From NCBI RefSeq assembly GCF_003470665.1, contig NZ_QRJZ01000002.1:1-64000 (forward strand): a DNA stretch of 64,000 nucleotides, in the 5' to 3' direction. Source of the DNA: Collinsella sp. AM17-1 (GTDB lineage: Bacteria; Actinomycetota; Coriobacteriia; Coriobacteriales; Coriobacteriaceae). Positions within the stretch are counted from its first letter, which is position 1. Each line of letters starts with the position of its first letter. Under the pieces are notes generated by a model. The model made no database searches and was not told the DNA's origin. It worked only from the letters and a program-made list of their open reading frames with translations. The position numbers and the translations under genes are program-made. Shown here one piece after another: positions 1-7,969 of the stretch.

Positions 1-1577
1 GACACGGCCATCCGGTCGTCGAGGGCGGTCGCGAGGCGGTAGGGGCCGTCGTCAATCATCCTTCCCAATGCTGCTGTTTTGTATTCAGCATTCAGCTCGT
101 ACTTAGCGCTCCATTTGCTGTTTGATTCTTTTGAGACGTTAGATTCCGCCGTTAGTTCAACTTTGGCGCTACCAGTCTTCCATCCCTTCAGGCTTATCGC
201 GTACGCAACAATCCCATTCTGAATCCCCGAAATACTAGGCGGGATAGACTGATTGTCGGCATCGATAGAAAAGCTCTCTTCCTTGGCATCCAAGTGCTGC
301 TGAATGCGCTCAGCATACTTCTCTGCCCATTCATCGGCTTTGCCGTTTCGCGCAAAGTAATTGTTGGAAAGGTCGGTCGAGCGGTAGGCGTAGTCGTTCT
401 TCTGGTAGTTAGCCGTGTGGTCGGAGTGAGCGATTGCCATGAGCTCGTCGGTCAGGCCAAAGTACAGATGGCGCTGATCCAGGTCGCCGTACCAGTTGTC
501 GCTGGTGTCGTCCCAGGTTGGGTCCATCTGGCACCATTTGCCGTCGATCTTTACGGCGTTCCAGGTGTGGCCGTTGCCGGTGATGCGGCCGTTGGCGATG
601 CCCGCGGCGTCAAGGAGCTTGGAGTAGATGCGCTGGTAGCTCTCGCAGGTGCCCTGGTGGCGCGTGAGGCCGCTTTCGGCCGAGCACCAGTTGAGGCTGT
701 GGTCGTACTCCAGCTGGTCGAGCGTCCAGTCGTGGAGCCATAGCGCCATGTCGTATTCCGAGCCGTTTGTCTCTTGCCTGCACTGGGCCACGGCGTCGTT
801 GACGATCTGCGTGACGCTTGGGCGGACGGCGTCGTTTACGGTCACCTCTGCCGTGGTGCGCAGGTAGTAGATCCCCTTGTCGTTTTGGGGGTCGTTTCTG
901 TCGTTGTCCATAAAGTAGAAGTAGATGCGGTACGTGCCCGATGCCGTGAAGTCAAAGGTAAAGTCGTGGCCCGTGGAGCCCAGGCTGTAGTAGCTGGACC
1001 ATGCCGGGCGCGACGGGTCGCAGACGCTTTCATGGCTGCCGCCGTCCCAGTAGGTGGGCACGTCCATGCGCGCCTTGGCCTGGGACGAGCCGTTGGTTTG
1101 GGTTACGTGGAAGATCGTCGCGGTGCCCGCGGGGGCGTCGTTCCACGAGACGGTGAAGGTGACGCCGTTTTGGCTTGCCGTGGCGGAGTGGGCGTAGGTG
1201 GTTTGTGACGTGGTGGAGATTGCGGCGGGCGTGCCGTTGGTTTGGGCGCGGAGGGATGGGGTGGGGGTGCCGGGTGTGGCGGTGGTGGCCGTGGGGTTTG
1301 CGGTGTTGGCGGTGGCGGTGCCGTCAGCGCTTTCCGTGTTGACTGCGCTGGTGCCGGTAGATGTTGCGGTGCTGTCCTCTACGGTATCTGTTGTCGCATT
1401 TGAGCTTGTGCCGTCTTCAGCCTTGCCTGTGTCGCTACTCGTGGCGTCGGCTTGCGCCTGCTGCTCGGCTGTTGCCCGAGGCTGCATGGCTTCTGCGATG
1501 GCCGCCATGGGCATCGTCGCGCTGACCATGGACGTGCACGCGATCGCGCAAAGCAGGTAGTAAAGGGGTCGTTTCAT
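1..1577 (-). CDS. Secreted transglutaminase-like protein (C-terminus beyond window)
   Basis: The reading frame opens at the ATG complementary to 1575-1577 and stays open to the window edge, so the C-terminus is missing (525 residues visible). Residues 1-30 form a signal peptide with a basic start and a hydrophobic core. A Thr/Ala/Ser/Asp-rich low-complexity linker follows (about 30-110), then a beta-rich region. A transglutaminase-like core follows, with a plausible catalytic triad: Cys311 in GTCESY, His337 in GHTWNAV and Asp352 in DPTWDD. Such cores act in secreted cysteine proteases, amidases or cross-linking enzymes; which one applies here cannot be told. The segment after the core (to about residue 525) is not recognised. 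It is probably exported and may be wall-associated. It has no partner gene in the window, and the upstream DNA belongs to an accessory region. Confidence 0.85.
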   Translation of the reverse strand, partial: MKRPLYYLLCAIACTSMVSATMPMAAIAEAMQPRATAEQQAQADATSSDTGKAEDGTSSNATTDTVEDSTATSTGTSAVNTESADGTATANTANPTATTATPGTPTPSLRAQTNGTPAAISTTSQTTYAHSATASQNGVTFTVSWNDAPAGTATIFHVTQTNGSSQAKARMDVPTYWDGGSHESVCDPSRPAWSSYYSLGSTGHDFTFDFTASGTYRIYFYFMDNDRNDPQNDKGIYYLRTTAEVTVNDAVRPSVTQIVNDAVAQCRQETNGSEYDMALWLHDWTLDQLEYDHSLNWCSAESGLTRHQGTCESYQRIYSKLLDAAGIANGRITGNGHTWNAVKIDGKWCQMDPTWDDTSDNWYGDLDQRHLYFGLTDELMAIAHSDHTANYQKNDYAYRSTDLSNNYFARNGKADEWAEKYAERIQQHLDAKEESFSIDADNQSIPPSISGIQNGIVAYAISLKGWKTGSAKVELTAESNVSKESNSKWSAKYELNAEYKTAALGRMIDDGPYRLATALDDRMAV

Positions 1578-2323
1578 AGCGGAGCCTCTCGGTGAGCAGC
1601 CAATAGGGTCCGAAGGCAGCTCCAGGCCAGCACTCCGCAAATATTTTGTTGGGTTTATTTTACGGGAACACCAGTCAACATCAGCGAACTTTCTGGGGAA
1701 TGTTGGGGAGGGTGTTTGGCTGCCCGGTGACGTTGTGGCGCGTGCTCGATTGTCTATGCGTACCTAGGAAGCTCCAATACGAGGCTGTCTGCACTTCTTC
1801 GATACCCGACGTCGGAACCTTCCAAGAAAAGTCTCGAGGATGCTACCTACGTCTAACCCTGTGTGGTCGAATTCTTCAATTATTCGTCCAGGGTTGTTCT
1901 TGTCTTTGAGCTTTAGTCGCCACTTGGCTGGCTATGTCCCGAAGATTTGGTGCAGGCCGAAAGCGTTAAATTATTGACGAGCTTTCGCTTGTCCTAGCCG
2001 GAGGCGGATACTTCCGTTAGAGATTTTCGGAGCCAGACGTCGCGGAAGCGGTTTGGCAATACTCTCCTGATTCAGACGACATTCTCTACTGCGAAGACAA
2101 GACGGACTTGTCCTCTGCGTCGGCTAATCCCTTCTACTGTGGTGCCAGGACTATCTTGTGGAACATGCGATACATATGCTGTGTTAGAAGAAGGAGGGAG
2201 TGACGGCGAGATGCAATTCTCCATGAGTGATCGTCATGAATGTGCACGTCGTTGCTTTGGTTGGCGCATATCGAAGGTTAAACTTGAATCGGGTTTATAT
2301 AGATTAGCGTAGGGGAGATTGGC
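1578..2323. other. Intergenic stretch without a convincing gene
   Basis: About 745 bp separate the divergent neighbours. It should contain the promoter of the leftward transglutaminase gene and of the rightward AT-rich operon. No recognisable protein is encoded. Two short frames look mildly protein-like and may be remnants. One ends at the TGA near 2201 (translation including NPFYCGARTILWNMRY). The other is a 33-codon frame at 2211-2312 beginning MQFSMSDRHECARRC, with AAGGAGGG at 2191 about 12 nt upstream, ending 11 bp before the next gene. Neither is strong enough to call. Confidence 0.5.
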
Positions 2324-3265
2324 TTGGCACAGCGTAAGTATGATAGCTTCGCCGTTGGAATTCTAAACGACGGTAATGCGGCGGTGCACATTGATTTGTC
2401 AATCAATGTATGGGCCGATGTCAGACATTCCTCTGAAATAGATTTTGGTATTCAAATCCCTCACAAGGATGATATCTCGGGGTTTTTCATTTTCTTCCCT
2501 TTCGAGATTGAAAAGAACGATGTCGTAGACCTTACTTCCTCGTTTCGTGATAACGGATTCGTTCAGGTTTTATTTAATCAGGATTGTGAAACTAAATGCC
2601 GTTTTGACCGAACGATTGTTACGGATGACTGTGGTAATTCATTATTGATCCTTCCTATTTCGCATAACGACAGCTTGGTTGTCGATAATCTGGAGGGAGG
2701 ATCCTTGCTTTTGTTTCGTTACGATCCCTCGGTCCTTCCTCGCGACTACACATCTTTGTACTTTAGAATACGATTGCCATTCGTTTCGCTTGATGGCTTG
2801 CTATCTGGTCCTGCTGATATGAGAGAGGTAATAACAGGACCTATCGTTCCTTTTCGTACCATGAGCTCAGTTGCCGTCAATCAGGTTAGAGGTCTTCCGA
2901 GTTCAGTTGTTCGTAGGCTTGTTGAATCGAAAACCGACATCGGCGAAACGCATATTGCAGTAATTGCCCCGCGGCAATGGGAGATAAATTCCTTTCTTAC
3001 GCCTTATAGGGTGAGGCCGTTGGAGAATATCGCTTGGGAAAAATATCAGCCCCGGTTGAAAGGCGGCATTACCATCCCGCACTCAAAAAGCTGCGATATG
3101 TTTGTATATCAGTGGCTCATATCTGACAGCAATACTTCGTTACAGCTAGAGTTTTCGCGGAAACGTATCACTTTTCTTACTTTGCTTTTTTACCTTGCTA
3201 TCCTCTTTCTATTAAACCTTCTGAGCGAAGTTCTGATTCGTTTAGTTTTTGCGATCGCCGAATAG
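2324..3265 (+). CDS. Hypothetical protein with C-terminal membrane anchor
   Basis: A 313-residue protein that I do not recognise. The TTG start at 2324 is supported by AGGGGAG at 2311-2317. The first 280 residues are soluble and rich in beta-type segments. Residues about 283-310 form one long hydrophobic helix (TFLTLLFYLAILFLLNLL), which suggests a tail-anchored protein with its bulk in the cytoplasm. Base composition is clearly AT-richer than the housekeeping part of the window, which points to acquisition by transfer. It is followed after 26 bp by an ASCH protein gene in the same direction and probably heads a four-gene operon ending at the hairpin near 5100. Function unknown. Confidence 0.7.
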   Translation: MAQRKYDSFAVGILNDGNAAVHIDLSINVWADVRHSSEIDFGIQIPHKDDISGFFIFFPFEIEKNDVVDLTSSFRDNGFVQVLFNQDCETKCRFDRTIVTDDCGNSLLILPISHNDSLVVDNLEGGSLLLFRYDPSVLPRDYTSLYFRIRLPFVSLDGLLSGPADMREVITGPIVPFRTMSSVAVNQVRGLPSSVVRRLVESKTDIGETHIAVIAPRQWEINSFLTPYRVRPLENIAWEKYQPRLKGGITIPHSKSCDMFVYQWLISDSNTSLQLEFSRKRITFLTLLFYLAILFLLNLLSEVLIRLVFAIAE

Positions 3266-3291
3266 GTCGTCCTATATATGATTGGATTGTC

Positions 3292-3633
3292 ATGACGAAG
3301 AGCACGGTAGCCACGCTGAAAATTCGACCATCTATTTTCAATTTGATTCGCAATGGCATGAAAGAATATGAAATCAGAGACTCTTCGTTAGAGGGAGTCG
3401 ATGTTATATGCTACTTGGATAGCGAGACAGGCGCATTCCTCGGATCTTTTATTGTTGGTGACGTTGAGTGTGTTGACCGAGGTGCCGATCAACGGACTAT
3501 TGAACGTTCCGGGGTTAATGTAGAAACCTTCTATGACTTGTTTCCTCCCGTTTCGGTTGGGGGGCCTGAAGTTTTGTGGGTTGCCAAACTTCAAAGACCC
3601 GTTGATATCAATGATGCACTAGGGATTGGTTGA
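3292..3633 (+). CDS. ASCH (PUA-like) domain protein
   Basis: A 113-residue protein whose N-terminus (LKIRPSIFNLIRNGMKEYEIR) has the ASCH-family signature: a short strand, a helix ending in a G-x-K-xx-E-x-R type motif, then a beta barrel. ASCH domains belong to the PUA-like superfamily and are thought to bind RNA or modified nucleosides. A characterised member, E. coli YqfB, hydrolyses N4-acetylcytidine. Here the gene lies between a membrane-anchored unknown and a GNAT-type gene, with a second ASCH gene further on, so the products probably act together. The assignment rests on motif resemblance only. AT-rich like its neighbours. Confidence 0.6.
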   Translation: MTKSTVATLKIRPSIFNLIRNGMKEYEIRDSSLEGVDVICYLDSETGAFLGSFIVGDVECVDRGADQRTIERSGVNVETFYDLFPPVSVGGPEVLWVAKLQRPVDINDALGIG

Positions 3634-3637
3634 GACT

Positions 3638-4695
3638 ATGGTTCAAGACGATTACATCCAACCGCTACCGTTTTCGGAAGTAAACCTGGACGACTCCTTT
3701 TTCGATAGCCTCAGATGCTCTTATGCTGGTTTTGATGAATGGTTTAACAGGAAAGCGCTAGGTGGAGAGTACGCTTTTTTGCATTCGATTCGTGCAGCAA
3801 TCTGATTGCGATGCTTTATCTTAAAGAAGAAAGTGGTCTTGAAGAGGGCGTAATTCCTCGGATGGACTTTCCTCGCTTGAAGATCGGAACATTCAAGGTA
3901 GATTTCGATCATCATACGGGAATTGGAAAGCGCCTGCTTGCAATATCTTTACGCGACTTTGCCAGATCTGGGTTGGATTTCGTTTACGTCACTATGCATG
4001 AAAACGAGAACACCTCTTCGCTGGCTAAGTTGTTATACAAATATGGTTTTAGTTATTGGGGATCCAAAGATCAAGAGACGGTTCTGTACAAGACCCGTTC
4101 TTGTTCTGATGATAACGCTTTCATTCGTTATCCGTTCGTAAGTCGTTCTGTGGGTAACTGCTGGATATTGTCTATACGCCCTGAATATCATAAGGATTTA
4201 TTCGGGGATGTTCATTTAACAAGTGAATATGGTCAGCCCATTATTGATGAAAGTTGCCTGAACTCGATTGAGAAGATATACCTTTCCGGTTCGCAGAATG
4301 CCGCGGATATGGCGGTAGGCGATAAAGTTGTTATATATCGTACTTCAGATGGTAAAGGCTCGGCTTATTATCGTTCAGTTGTGACATCTGTGTGCACGGT
4401 TGTTAAAGTTGTCAATCTTAATTTTTTCAGGGATGAGACGGATTTCCTTAAGAAGGTTCGCGGTAAAACGGTTTTCACAACAGAAGAATTGAGGCGCTTT
4501 TGGCAAACGAGAAGCTATCCTTGGTTGGTATGCCTCCTGTTCAACTTCCCATTGAAGCGTTATCCTAACCGCAAGCAATTGTTGGATTGCGGGTTTATTG
4601 ATACCGAGCGTCTTGTTTGCGAGCGTATATCTCAAGATGACATGGATGGAATAATGGCGTTGGGGAATGCTGATGAAAGCTTTATTGTCGATTAA
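3638..4695 (+). pseudogene. GNAT acetyltransferase with PUA/EVE-like C-terminus, interrupted by a frameshift
   Basis: Translation from the ATG at 3638 runs about 55 codons and stops at the TGA at 3803. Coding clearly continues in another frame (FDSCSNLIAMLYLKEES onward) to 4695. The switch falls at a run of six T (3775-3780) in the context GCT TTT TTG. One extra T, or a ribosomal -1 slip on T-TTT-TTG, would restore a protein of about 350 residues. The first half shows GNAT features (GIGKRLLAISLRDFA resembles the acetyl-CoA loop, then YVTMHENENTSSLAKLLYKYGF). The second half has a PUA/EVE-like strand pattern (GDKVVIYRTSDGKGSAYY). It may be a pseudogene, a sequencing or homopolymer variant, or programmed frameshifting. 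Its 3' end overlaps the next gene by about 20 bp, so translation of the two is probably coupled. Confidence 0.65.
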
Positions 4696-5050
4696 ATCCG
4701 AGTTTGTTAAGCGGATTTTATCTGGTGAAAAAAAATATGAATACCGGCGTCGTGTGTTTGCCCGCGACGATGTTGAAGCGATCGTAATTTATGAGACGCT
4801 TCCAGTCGGTCGCGTTGTTGCTGAAGTCGAAGTTGAAAAGGTTCTCAAAGATACTCCGTCCGCGTTATGGGAAGAAACTCATAAAGACTCAGGAATTACT
4901 GAACAGTTTTTCTTTTCTTATTTTTCTGGGCTTGAGCAAGCCTGTGCTATTGAGCTCGGAAACGTCAGGCTTTTCGATAACCCGCTTTTACTGTCTGAAT
5001 ACAATCCCGATCTGACCCATGCTCCTCAGTCATTTGTTTACGTTGAGTAA
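4673..5050 (+). CDS. ASCH domain protein (second copy type)
   Basis: A 125-residue protein starting MKALLSIKSEFVKRILSGEKKYEYRRR, a typical ASCH opening with the G-E-K-K-Y-E-x-R motif. Start 4673 is preferred over the ATG at 4667 because TGGGGA (4661-4666) lies at the right distance. It overlaps the end of the GNAT-like gene, so it is translationally coupled. It differs from the ASCH protein at 3292 in sequence and C-terminus (the tail mentions HAPQSFVYVE), so it is not a recent duplicate. ASCH proteins bind or process nucleosides or RNA; the substrate is unknown here. It is the last gene of the AT-rich operon. Confidence 0.65.
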   Translation: MKALLSIKSEFVKRILSGEKKYEYRRRVFARDDVEAIVIYETLPVGRVVAEVEVEKVLKDTPSALWEETHKDSGITEQFFFSYFSGLEQACAIELGNVRLFDNPLLLSEYNPDLTHAPQSFVYVE

Positions 5051-5096
5051 GAAAGTCCGTTTCTAATTGCAACGTGGAACCGCTGTTATTCCACTA

Positions 5097-5128
5097 CGGC
5101 ACCGGAGCCGATGTGGACTCCGGTGCCG
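5097..5128 (+). terminator. Hairpin after the ASCH operon
   Basis: An 11-bp perfect stem (CGGCACCGGAG, 5097-5107, with CTCCGGTGCCG, 5118-5128) closes a 10-nt loop 46 bp after the last ASCH gene. Only a weak T tract (ATTTGTT) follows. It is a probable terminator of the four-gene operon. A similar GGTGCC-rich sequence recurs near 5285-5310 but makes no clean hairpin. Confidence 0.55.
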
Positions 5129-5336
5129 ATTTGTTGCTGGCGGTCTGCCTATGCAGTTGAGGAGTACAAGATACTTCAGCATGATTAGTGTCATGGGCTC
5201 ACAGCCGCGGGGAATAGCGTGTCTTTTACTGGGTTGTTGAGGCTGAATATCATATAACGGCACTGTCAATATTGCGCTGGGCGCCGGTGCCGAAACCGAT
5301 CGCGGTGCCTTTTTGTAGCTAGAGGCCAGCTCCGTA

Positions 5337-5875
5337 GTGCTACCGCTCGCTAAATACTTCACAGCGAAGCCTTTCTGCGGTCAGTATGCAGAAAGCAAGC
5401 GGAAACACCTTACAAATGACTGCGTCGCGATGGGCCCGTCTGAGCGTTTCGACTATATCGTGAGCATCTTTTCCGAGGGCTCCCCGCGGCGTTTCTCCGA
5501 TTACCTTGATGTAGATATCTCGATGATGACCATTCACTCCGCTAAGGGCTCGAGTGGGACACTGTTTTCATTCCGGGCGTTACGCGTTTTGATTGGCCTG
5601 GAGTGATTTGCTCTCGGTGCGAAAGTGCTGGTATGTGCTCGCGTTCTGCGCATGGATGTCGGATCGTGGATGCGAAGAAAATGCCAGATGGGCTTATTGA
5701 GGAAACGGGCCTGCTTTACGTCGGCGTCACTCGCGCCCGCAAAGCGGTATATGTCTCCGCTTCTATGCAGCGCAGAACAAGTTACGGGAACTATCAGGTT
5801 GCCTGTCCCTCTTGTCTAACGTCTCTTCCGGGCATTGAGCCTGTAAGCTTGACGGTCATGGACGGGGAGGTGTGA
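5337..5875 (+). pseudogene. UvrD/Rep-type helicase C-terminal remnant, frameshifted
   Basis: Two overlapping frames together spell the end of a superfamily 1A helicase. The first gives DVDISMMTIHSAKG. After one missing base near 5547 the second frame gives LEWDTVFIPGVTRFDWPGV and then LLYVGVTRARKAVYVS (motif VI), ending at the TGA at 5873. HSAKGLEW and LYVGVTRAR are hallmark motifs of UvrD/PcrA/RecB-like helicases. The ATP-binding N-terminal two thirds are absent upstream, so this is a decayed fragment rather than a working gene. Such helicases accompany several phage-defence systems, which fits the neighbouring genes, but the remnant cannot be tied to one of them. Confidence 0.75.
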
Positions 5876-5908
5876 TTTGTGGCGGTATGGAGCGTGCCTG
5901 TTGTTGGC

Positions 5909-5942
5909 GCGAGCTCCGGTCAGTGGCCTGGCCGGAGCTCGC
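5909..5942. terminator. Perfect 11-bp hairpin between convergent genes
   Basis: GCGAGCTCCGG (5909-5919) pairs perfectly with CCGGAGCTCGC (5932-5942). It lies between the helicase remnant and the stop codon of the leftward ATPase gene at 5961, so it could stop transcripts from either side. Neither strand has a long T run. Confidence 0.5.
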
Positions 5943-5960
5943 TGGGTGTGAAGAGGCCGT

Positions 5961-7550
5961 TCAGTGCGAAATATAGTGCCTTAGGGCTTCGGAAAGTTCG
6001 TCTCTCAGGTCGCCTTCCAACAAGGAAATTGCACGATCGACATAGATTTTGTTATCAATACCAAAGTAACGCCCAACGCTTGTTGCAAGAGACTTGTCGT
6101 TAAATAGCCCGAGAATCTCATTGTAATCATGGTCTTCAATGGCCTGTTGATATCTGTCGTTAACGTTCTTTTCTATGCTCGCAATATCAATTAAGGATGC
6201 TATGCCATCCGCAGTCAACTGCTCATTATCCGAAATAGTTATTCCGGAAAGCACTTCCTTTACGCCTGCTACAAGCGCTTCCGATGTCTGCTTCTTTGCT
6301 TGTTTGCTGAACCTTTCACTTACATATGTCTTAATGCTGGAAAAGGTCTTATCTGCATCAGCACCGAAACGTTGAGATAGAATCTGCACCGCTTCTTTGG
6401 TGAGAAAGAGATTTTCAACTTCTGCGACCTTGAGGTGGAAGATCCCCTTTTCCTTAAGGGCGTTGAGCTGTTTCTCGGTTTTAAAGTCTCTGTCTATGAT
6501 GCCCCGGGCCTTTATGGCATGAAGGCTTGAGGTGCGATTATATGCCTTCACATTATTGATGACCTGCTCGCATTCGCCGGAAGGGACTACATAACAATCG
6601 GGAAAGAGTGCGGAATAGATCCGCTTGTCGTAACTTCCTTCGGTTCCTTCAACGAATAGGACCTCTTTCCGGTTGCCAAGGAGCTCTATTAAGAGCTCCT
6701 TTGGAAGGTCGCTATCGGGAAGCGTTTCTAATTCCCATTTGGTGCCATCGAAATTCTTAACCCAGATGATATCCGAGCTTCGGTGTGTTGAAGCAAAATT
6801 AACATCGTGGGTTATGTAGATAAAGAGGCAGTCTGGGCGCGACTGCTCTAGGGAAGTCCAGAGTCGTGCCATAAGCGATGGGTGCAAATGAACCTCAGGC
6901 TCATCCATGATGATTATTTTGTCGTTTGGGACACAAAGAACTTGTGCGGCAAGATATAGCACTGAACGCTCGCCGTCACTCATTTGCGTTGCGCTGTAGC
7001 GATCCGTTTTACTTTGGGAGTACGCGTAGAAGGCCGCGTCTTCCTGCTCGATCTTTCTTTGAGGAAAGACTTCATCCCAAATTACTTTAAGCTTATCTAG
7101 TGCTGTTTTCGGTAGAGGGGGCCTTTCTGCAGAAATAGACTCTGCATACCTGCATTCATCAATAAACCGCTGGTTTTCAAGATTTACTTGTGCGATGAGG
7201 GCTGCTAAAACATCGTCAAAATCGTCGAGTAGCTTTGTTGTGTAGCTTTCACCCCATCCCCATCGAACTTGTTTGTTCTTCTGGGAGCCGCCGTAAAAAA
7301 CTTTATCTTCTGCTTCCGCAAAGCTTTTTAAAGGGACTCTCTCGGAAAAATTGATATCGCGTTGTGCTGTAATTCGATGGACCTTTTCGAAATCTTGTTG
7401 CTCTATCCAAGCGCCGAGCTTTGATTTACCGGACCCATTTGGTCCGATAATAACAACGGAGTTGACTTGGGCAACACGGCAGGACTTTATGTTGTCGGTA
7501 TTGGGTAGCCAATACTCATATTTTGGTCTGCTTTCTGTCAATTGCCTCAC
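5961..7550 (-). CDS. AAA ATPase fused to TOPRIM/DUF4435-like nuclease domain (PARIS-like)
   Basis: A 529-residue protein read from a GTG at 7550; a TTG at 7541 is an alternative. The frame is open further upstream, but that part does not look coding. The N-terminal half is an SMC/ABC-like AAA ATPase: Walker A GPNGSGKS (about 36-43), signature SDGERS (191-196), Walker B IIIMDEPEVHLHP (about 212-224), and a TH motif in YITHDVNFAS. The C-terminal half has TOPRIM-type acidic motifs: LFVEGTEGS (about 298-306), GIIDRDF (about 350-356), VAEVENLFL (about 375-383). This order matches OLD-like nucleases and the fused AAA15-DUF4435 form of the PARIS anti-phage system, in which the ATPase senses phage anti-restriction proteins and the TOPRIM part cleaves tRNA. 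Assignment to PARIS is inference. It stands next to a second defence-like operon. Confidence 0.75.
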   Translation of the reverse strand: MRQLTESRPKYEYWLPNTDNIKSCRVAQVNSVVIIGPNGSGKSKLGAWIEQQDFEKVHRITAQRDINFSERVPLKSFAEAEDKVFYGGSQKNKQVRWGWGESYTTKLLDDFDDVLAALIAQVNLENQRFIDECRYAESISAERPPLPKTALDKLKVIWDEVFPQRKIEQEDAAFYAYSQSKTDRYSATQMSDGERSVLYLAAQVLCVPNDKIIIMDEPEVHLHPSLMARLWTSLEQSRPDCLFIYITHDVNFASTHRSSDIIWVKNFDGTKWELETLPDSDLPKELLIELLGNRKEVLFVEGTEGSYDKRIYSALFPDCYVVPSGECEQVINNVKAYNRTSSLHAIKARGIIDRDFKTEKQLNALKEKGIFHLKVAEVENLFLTKEAVQILSQRFGADADKTFSSIKTYVSERFSKQAKKQTSEALVAGVKEVLSGITISDNEQLTADGIASLIDIASIEKNVNDRYQQAIEDHDYNEILGLFNDKSLATSVGRYFGIDNKIYVDRAISLLEGDLRDELSEALRHYISH

Positions 7551-7609
7551 CCAGTTAATGACGATTATGGACTGATTTAATAATATTATTAATAAGCCCG
7601 ATGGCCTGA

Positions 7610-7768
7610 TTAATCCAGCTCTACATGACCATACTCTTCGATTTTGCAGCCAGGTCTGTACTCGTCGGGTTTTAGGCACCACTCGACCAGTTGCGATCCG
7701 ATGATTCGATATTCGCATTGGAACGCATATTTGGGCGTTTTGAAAACGAGGTTGTGCGGAATGGTGCT
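7610..7768 (-). pseudogene. Short C-terminal coding remnant (DUF2971-like)
   Basis: Upstream of the ATPase gene and in another frame, 52 codons read HNLVFKTPKYAFQCEYRI and end VELD before a TAA at 7610-7612. They follow an in-frame TGA and have no start codon. The YxFQxEYR pattern resembles the C-terminal part of DUF2971 proteins, which often occur in defence islands. This is probably a truncated gene left by rearrangement. Only weakly supported. Confidence 0.35.
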
Positions 7769-7824
7769 TCACTTCATTGAGGTGTATAGAATATAGCTAA
7801 ATACAAAAGCTTTTTGGGAGCTTT

Positions 7825-7863
7825 AAGGGTGACGCTTTCTGTTAGAGAGTGTTGCCCTTTTTT
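7825..7863 (+). terminator. Strong intrinsic terminator with no gene upstream (possible small RNA end)
   Basis: AAGGGTGACGCTTTC (7825-7839) pairs over 15 positions, including GU pairs, with GAGAGTGTTGCCCTT (7845-7859) around a TGTTA loop, followed by T through 7863. No plus-strand gene precedes it. A -10-like TATAGA lies at 7785-7790 and a smaller hairpin (AAAGCT...AGCTTT) at 7805-7824. A short RNA of about 65 nt could therefore be made here. Confidence 0.6.
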
Positions 7864-7969
7864 CATGCATGTAATGCGCGACGGGCTAGCTAAACGCCAT
7901 TCCGGCAATTGGATGGTCGAGTATGGACGGTTTGCACCTTGCGCCTGCTGTCATTGGTGTAGAAAGCAC

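Noticed and set aside
1646..1909. Open frame of 87 codons in the first intergenic region
   Set aside because: No ribosome-binding site, Cys-rich random-looking translation, no similarity to a known protein.
3638..5050. Classical GNAT-RHH toxin-antitoxin pair
   Set aside because: No ribbon-helix-helix antitoxin accompanies the GNAT-like gene; the partners are ASCH proteins.
7551..7772. N-terminal extension of the fused ATPase gene to 7772
   Set aside because: The extra 74 codons are basic and low in ATPase features, and a better protein-like remnant runs through the same DNA in another frame and ends before 7610.
7785..7863. Retron or abortive-infection RNA with reverse transcriptase
   Set aside because: No reverse transcriptase gene is near; only the hairpin itself is visible.
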